Of a DNA stretch of 8,165 nt, positions 3,855 through 8,165 are shown piece after piece. Within the stretch, counting starts at the first letter, position 1. The number at the start of each line of letters is the position of its first letter. The position numbers were made by a program, and so were the translations under genes. The DNA comes from JAULUH01 sp032111745 (lineage in GTDB: Bacteria > Chloroflexota > Anaerolineae > JAAEKA01), in the NCBI GenBank assembly GCA_032111745.1, contig JAULUH010000574.1, positions 1 to 8,165 on the forward strand, given 5' to 3'. The notes beneath the pieces were generated by a model, which searched no databases, was not told the DNA's origin, and worked only from the letters and a program-made list of their open reading frames with translations.

Positions 3855-6800
3855 ATGTTGAGCTTGGCATTCCTCGGCCCCCCATTCATCCAGGTAGACG
3901 GCACGCCGGTCGCCACCGATCGGCGCAAAGCCATCGCGCTGCTGGCCTACCTGGCCGTCAGCGGCCGTGCCTACCCGCGCGACGTTCTGGCCGCCCTGTT
4001 CTGGCCCGACTACGACACCACCCGCGCGTACGCCTACCTGCGCCGCACCCTGTGGGAGATCAACGATACGCTCGGCAAAGGCTGGCTGGACACCGGAGGC
4101 GACGAGGTCCGCCTGAACCCAGAGGCCGCCATCCAGCTGGATGTGGCGCAGTTTCGCGGCCTGCTGGCCTCCCTGCAGAGCCACGGCCACGCCCCTTCTA
4201 CCCTCTGCCCTGCCTGCCGCGAGCCCCTGGAGGCTGCCGCTGCCCTCTACCGCGGCGACTTCCTGGAGGGCTTCAGCCTGCGGGACAGCGCACCCTTCGA
4301 CGACTGGCAACGCTACGTGGCCGAGGGCCTGCGCCTGGCCCTAGGCGAGGTGCTGCCCCGCCTGGTCCTGGCTCGCGGCCAGGCCCGCGACGTCGACGGC
4401 GCGCTGGAGGCCGCCCGGCGCTGGCTGGCCCTGGACCCCCTGAATGAGGAGGCCCACCGCCAGCTGATGGCCCTCTTCGCCCTCAATGGCCAGCTCGGCC
4501 TGGCCCTGCGCCAATATGACGAGTGCGTGCGCCTGCTGCAGGAGGAGCTGGGCGTGCCGCCCGAGCGCAAGACCACCGAGTTGGCCGCGCGTATCCGGCG
4601 CCGCGAGATTGCCCCCCTGCAGCCCACCGGCACCATCACCCACGACCTCATCGTCGGCGCAACCGGCCACGAGGCCGCGCCGGCCACCGCGCGGCCAGCG
4701 ACCAATGGGGACCGGCCACGCCCCTTTCCCCTCCATAACCTGCCACCGCACCTGACTCCCTTCGTGGGCCGCAGTGGCGAGCTGGAGGCCCTGGACCGGT
4801 TGCTGGCCGATCCTTCTGTGCGCTTGCTTAGCATCCTCGCCGTGGGCGGTATGGGAAAGACCCGCATCGCCATCGAGGCCGCCGCTCGGGCCATGGATCG
4901 CATGGCCCACGGCGTGGTCTTCGTGCCCCTGGCGCCCCTCCAGTCCCCCGCGTCCCTGGTGCCCACCATTGCCGAGGCCCTGGACCTGCCCCTGCGCGAC
5001 GCCGCCTCCCAGCGGGAGGGCGCCTCGCAGCAGGAGCAGGTGCTGGATTTCCTGCGCGACAAGTCGCTGCTGCTGGTGATGGACAACTTCGAGCACCTGT
5101 TGGAGGCTGTACCCCTGGTGCAGGAGATGCTGGAGGCTGCCCCCCGGGTCAAGGTCCTGGCCACGTCCCGGGTGCCCCTGCTCCTGCAGGACGAGCACCG
5201 CTATCACCTGCGCGGCATGGACTACCCCTCGGGCGAGGTGGTAGGAGCTGAGCCCGACTACGGCGCGGTCAAGCTGTTCGTGCAGGGAGCCCGTCGGGCC
5301 CGGCCCGGCTTCAAGCTGGACCCGGACGACCTGGCCGCCGTGGTGCGCATCTGCCGGCTGGTGGAGGGCATGCCCCTGGCCATCCTGCTGGCGGCAGGCT
5401 GGGTGGAGCTGCTGTCCCCAGCCGAGATCGCCGCCGAGATCGAGCGCAGCCTGGACTTCCTGGAGACCACCCTGCACGACGTGCCCGAGCGCCATCGCAG
5501 CCTGCGCCCCGTGCTGGATCACGCCTGGAACCTGTTGGGCGAGAGCGAGCGCCTGGCCTTTACTCGCCTGTCGGTGTTTCGCGGCAGCTTCACCCGCCAG
5601 GCCGCCCAGGAGGTGAGCGGCACCTCCCTGCGGGAGCTGATGAGCCTGGTCAACAAGTCCCTGCTGCAGCGCCTGCCCGACGGGCGCTTCAGCATGCACG
5701 AGCTGCTGCGCCAGGAGGCCGAGGAGAAGCTGGCCGCGGATCCGGAGGCGTTCGAGGAGGCCCGCGACCGGCACAGCGCCTGGTTCTGTCGTTTCCTGGC
5801 CAGCCAGCTCCCTGCCATCAAGGGCTCACAGCAAATGGAAGCCGTGCAGGCAGCAGAGCTGGACCTGGAGAACTTCCGCCTGGCCTGGAACTGGGCCGCC
5901 ATCGCCGGCCACACGGAGCACCTGGCCCAGGCTCTGGAACCCCTCTGCCTATTCCTGCAGTGGCGCTGGCGCCACGAGGAAGGCCGGCTGGCCTGCGAGT
6001 TTGCCCTCGACGCTCTCGAACCTGATCGCACCGGCGAGCGCGTCCTGGCCGGTTTCATCCTGGCCTGGCAGGCCATGTTCAGCATGTTTGGCGAGCGCCG
6101 CCGGGAAGCCCCTGCGCTGATAGAGCGCAGCCTGGCCTTGCTAGAGCAGCCTGACGCGGCCGCGACCCCCTGGGCCCTGACCGCCCTGGCCTACGCGTAC
6201 CGGACCCGCGGCTGGCTGGCCATGTGGACCGGCTATGACCGGGCCCAACGGGACCTGGAGCGCAGCCTGGCCCTCTTCCAGGAGGCAGGCGATCGCTGGT
6301 GGTGTGCCGACGTCCTGCAACTGCTGGGCTTCAGCACCTGGACCCAGGACGACCTGGAGCGTACCGCCGCATACTTCCAGCGCAGCTTGCAGATCCGCCG
6401 CGACCTGCGCGACCAGGTGGGGCTGGCCGGGCTGTTGACCAACCTGGCAGCCCTGGCCGGCTTCGACCGGGGCGACGTAGCGCAGGGGGTGGACCTCTAC
6501 CTGGAGAGCGCCAGCCTCTACCGCCATCTCGGCGACGCGGCCGGCCGGGTCATGGCCCTGGAGCAGGAGCAGGCCGCCGCCCGCCTCGAGGGTCGCTACC
6601 AGGATGCCCTCCAGCTGCTGCAACAACAGGTTGCCACCGCGCGCAACCTGGGGGATCGCGGGCTGGAGGCGAACAACCGCCAGGTCCTGGGCGAGGTCCT
6701 GTTCATGCTGGGAGAGTACCAGGCCGCCCGTGCTGAGGAACGAATCGTGGTGAGCTACGCGCACGAGTCCGGCCTGGCCGTCGACGAGACCTGGGCCCGC

Positions 6801-7277
6801 TGGGCCCTCGGCGCCGCCCTTCTGGGCCTGGGCCAGTACCAGGAGGCACGCGCCGTGTTGCGGCACGTCGAGGAGCAGCGGGAGCTAAGCCAGGAACAAG
6901 GTGGCAAGACCTTCTTTGGCCGCGTCCTCGCGGCCGCCAGTCGCACCGAGTTGGGGCTGGGCAACCCCGAGCAGGCCTGGCTACTGGCCCGCCGCGCTCT
7001 GGCGCTGCTGGCCGGCCAGCACTACTTCTGGCTGCTGGAGGCCATGGCTGCCGCAGCCGCCGTGCTCGCCGCGCGCGGCCAGGCCAGCCTGTCCGTGGAG
7101 ATCTATGCTCTCCTCAACCGGCATGCTGCGGTTGCCAATTCCCGGTGGTTCCACGATGTCTTTGGCCGTCCGGTAGCAGAAGCCGCCGCCACCCTCTCCC
7201 CCGAAGCCCGCGCCGCCGCCGAGGCCCGCGGCGCGACCGCCGATCTCTGGCAGGCCACCAGGGACCTGCTCCAGTAA
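3855..7277 (+). CDS. SARP/AfsR-type transcriptional regulator: winged helix, BTAD, NB-ARC ATPase and TPR domains
   Basis: This 1,140-aa cytoplasmic regulator is built like AfsR-type STAND proteins. Residues 1-90 form an OmpR-like DNA-binding winged helix (RKAIALLAYLAVSGR, then LFWPDYD and LRRTLWEIN), and about 93-245 form the BTAD helical domain. A Pro/Ala/Thr-rich linker runs to about 299, and an NB-ARC ATPase begins at LTPFVGR (300). Walker A is AVGGMGKT (329-336, Lys335), Walker B is LLLVMD with Asp410 followed by NFEH, and the GMPLAI motif spans 505-510. A second winged helix begins near 546 (RHRSLRPVLDHAWNLL). From about 620 to 1085 come TPR-like helical repeats. The C-terminal NSRWFHDVFGRP block is familiar from Chloroflexota relatives. 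Such proteins are thought to bind ATP and a signal, oligomerise and activate transcription. The target is unknown and no biosynthetic cluster is adjacent. The start matches the family, but the only GGAG is 14 nt upstream, so initiation is probably weak or unusual. Confidence 0.93.
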   Translation: MLSLAFLGPPFIQVDGTPVATDRRKAIALLAYLAVSGRAYPRDVLAALFWPDYDTTRAYAYLRRTLWEINDTLGKGWLDTGGDEVRLNPEAAIQLDVAQFRGLLASLQSHGHAPSTLCPACREPLEAAAALYRGDFLEGFSLRDSAPFDDWQRYVAEGLRLALGEVLPRLVLARGQARDVDGALEAARRWLALDPLNEEAHRQLMALFALNGQLGLALRQYDECVRLLQEELGVPPERKTTELAARIRRREIAPLQPTGTITHDLIVGATGHEAAPATARPATNGDRPRPFPLHNLPPHLTPFVGRSGELEALDRLLADPSVRLLSILAVGGMGKTRIAIEAAARAMDRMAHGVVFVPLAPLQSPASLVPTIAEALDLPLRDAASQREGASQQEQVLDFLRDKSLLLVMDNFEHLLEAVPLVQEMLEAAPRVKVLATSRVPLLLQDEHRYHLRGMDYPSGEVVGAEPDYGAVKLFVQGARRARPGFKLDPDDLAAVVRICRLVEGMPLAILLAAGWVELLSPAEIAAEIERSLDFLETTLHDVPERHRSLRPVLDHAWNLLGESERLAFTRLSVFRGSFTRQAAQEVSGTSLRELMSLVNKSLLQRLPDGRFSMHELLRQEAEEKLAADPEAFEEARDRHSAWFCRFLASQLPAIKGSQQMEAVQAAELDLENFRLAWNWAAIAGHTEHLAQALEPLCLFLQWRWRHEEGRLACEFALDALEPDRTGERVLAGFILAWQAMFSMFGERRREAPALIERSLALLEQPDAAATPWALTALAYAYRTRGWLAMWTGYDRAQRDLERSLALFQEAGDRWWCADVLQLLGFSTWTQDDLERTAAYFQRSLQIRRDLRDQVGLAGLLTNLAALAGFDRGDVAQGVDLYLESASLYRHLGDAAGRVMALEQEQAAARLEGRYQDALQLLQQQVATARNLGDRGLEANNRQVLGEVLFMLGEYQAARAEERIVVSYAHESGLAVDETWARWALGAALLGLGQYQEARAVLRHVEEQRELSQEQGGKTFFGRVLAAASRTELGLGNPEQAWLLARRALALLAGQHYFWLLEAMAAAAAVLAARGQASLSVEIYALLNRHAAVANSRWFHDVFGRPVAEAAATLSPEARAAAEARGATADLWQATRDLLQ

Positions 7278-7508
7278 CCTCTTCCCGCCATCTCGTGTTC
7301 ACGCGTTGGGGCACCGCGGTACGCGCATCCGTTCCCCACTGTGCCAAGACCCCCAACCCCTCGTAGGGTGCGGGCCTCCGTGCCCGCCCAGTTTGTCACC
7401 CCTCTGTACTATCCTTCGCCCCATACCTCACCACCCACCCCATGGCCAGCGCCCAAACCCCCCAGCCCCTCGTAGCCCCCCCACTGTGCCACGGCTGCCG
7501 CCGCACGT
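7278..7508. other. Convergent intergenic region with short repeats, no supported gene
   Basis: This gap separates the ends of the large regulator and the CYTH gene. It is C-rich on the plus strand and holds the second copy of the 22-bp repeat (7367-7388). It also has a 17-nt C-rich motif present twice with one mismatch (7350-7366 and 7459-7475), and ACTGTGCCA twice (7338-7346 and 7483-7491). I see no hairpin followed by a T-run and no gene with a ribosome site. Confidence 0.6.
7367..7388. repeat. 22-bp dispersed palindromic repeat, copy 2
   Basis: Identical to 54-75 and in the same orientation, with the same 6-bp GC stem. It lies about 90 bp after the stop of the large regulator and about 120 bp from the end of the CYTH gene. 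The hairpin could affect transcript ends, though it lacks a T-run. Confidence 0.6.
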
Positions 7509-8150
7509 TCACGCCCTCAATGCCGCCAGCAGCTCAGCATCGGCCGGTGGAAGGCCTCGCTCGAATTTTGATCGCGGTTCCGGGATCAACCCCCACTGCT
7601 CGCGCAGGGTCTCCATCAGCAGCTCCAGTTGTTGCACGTTCCCACCCGGCAGCAACTCCCCCTCTAGCTCGTATATCGGTGGGGCATCCGCACCGTCGCG
7701 GCGCACCACATCCAGGCTGAGCTCGATCGCAGGGTCCTCTCCCGGCCCGGGCCGCAGCAGACGCACGTGGCGCTCCTGCCACATCTCGAACACCAGCTCC
7801 AGCGGCTGCCCGCCGCTCAGGCGCAGCGCGACCTCCCTGGCCTCGCCAGCCGGCCAGTCGTGCACGTCGGACTCGCCAGCCGGCAGGATGACCTCCAGCT
7901 CGGCCCGCCGATGCAGCCCGCCCTCGCCCGTGCCCAGTCCCTTCAGGGTAGCCAGCCACCCATCTCCCGTCGCCCGCACGCGACAGGCGAAGCCGTGTCG
8001 TAGCAGCTGGCGGTCCTCGGTGTCGAGATACCGGTCGTGCACCGACTTGCGCACCTCCGGCCCGGCCTCCATACCTGCCAGGGTCTCGGCCTGTCGCAAG
8101 GCTGCAAAGGTGGCCGCATCAGGGACGGCTAGTTTGGCTTCGATCTCCAT
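7509..8150 (-). CDS. CYTH-domain protein (triphosphate tunnel metalloenzyme family)
   Basis: The 213-aa protein is a complete CYTH domain. It starts with the hallmark ExExK motif (Glu2, Glu4, Lys6 in MEIEAK), followed by YLDTEDRQLL (41-50), FACRVR (Arg57, Arg59), ATLKG (Lys70) and HRRAELEV (80-87). Further acidic strands are IELSLD (142-147) and YELEGEL (160-166), and the closing SKFERG has Lys195. These alternating Arg/Lys and Glu residues line the tunnel that binds triphosphate and metal. Relatives hydrolyse inorganic triphosphate or thiamine triphosphate, and sequence alone does not decide between these. Many bacterial CYTH proteins carry a C-terminal CHAD domain; this one does not. GAGGA ends 6 nt before the ATG. 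That site overlaps a TGA at the window edge which may end an upstream gene, suggesting an operon that continues outside. It converges on the large regulator. Confidence 0.92.
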   Translation of the reverse strand: MEIEAKLAVPDAATFAALRQAETLAGMEAGPEVRKSVHDRYLDTEDRQLLRHGFACRVRATGDGWLATLKGLGTGEGGLHRRAELEVILPAGESDVHDWPAGEAREVALRLSGGQPLELVFEMWQERHVRLLRPGPGEDPAIELSLDVVRRDGADAPPIYELEGELLPGGNVQQLELLMETLREQWGLIPEPRSKFERGLPPADAELLAALRA

Positions 8151-8165
8151 GGATAGTCCTCAGGG

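Noticed and set aside
3656..4447. 263-aa plus-strand frame across the repeats and the start of the regulator
   Set aside because: It runs through the palindromic repeats and promoter and gives a low-complexity Arg/Pro protein. The other frame encodes the true winged helix and BTAD domain.
4341..5774. 477-aa open frame on the minus strand inside the regulator gene
   Set aside because: It is antisense to a protein with clear BTAD and NB-ARC motifs. The translation is Gln/Gly/Leu-rich with no recognisable domain, as expected opposite GC-rich coding DNA.

Overview
The window is 8,165 bp of GC-rich bacterial DNA. Compact genes with Shine-Dalgarno sites and sigma-70-like promoters rule out a eukaryote. 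The large regulator (winged helix, BTAD, NB-ARC, TPR) and the short dispersed palindromic repeats point to a Chloroflexota-type genome (Anaerolineae or Caldilineae relatives). That placement is inferred from protein style and is not proven. I found no tRNA, rRNA, CRISPR array, transposase or integrase.

Layout. A CaiB/BaiF-family acyl-CoA enzyme (285-1508, +) sits behind its own promoter; its catalytic residues look like those of alpha-methylacyl-CoA racemase. Directly after its stop, in the same frame, lies a 72-aa ORF (1515-1733, +) that matches only the C-terminal part of YdeI/OmdA-family proteins and is probably a remnant. Convergent to these is a minus-strand two-gene HEPN/MNT toxin-antitoxin-type operon (2536 down to 1773) with an ATGA overlap and lower GC than its surroundings. 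Divergent from it is a 54-aa, very basic protein (2763-2927, +) with a near-consensus promoter, a good ribosome site and a perfect 13-bp terminator hairpin. Next comes a 166-aa stand-alone ParB/sulfiredoxin-fold protein with a DGHHR motif (3586 down to 3086, -).

The second half is dominated by one 1,140-aa SARP/AfsR-type regulator (3855-7277, +). Its upstream region holds two tandem copies of a 27-bp palindromic repeat, a consensus extended -10 promoter and an inverted repeat at the expected transcription start. A CYTH-domain triphosphate tunnel protein (8150 down to 7509, -) converges on it. The intergenic regions near both ends of the window carry an identical 22-bp palindromic repeat.

The genes do not form one pathway. 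Each looks like a separate transcription unit, apart from the HEPN/MNT pair. I do not see a convincing new multi-gene system. The best candidates for follow-up are the small basic protein, the residue changes in the HEPN/MNT pair, the YdeI remnant joined to the acyl-CoA gene, and the repeat-rich control region of the large regulator.
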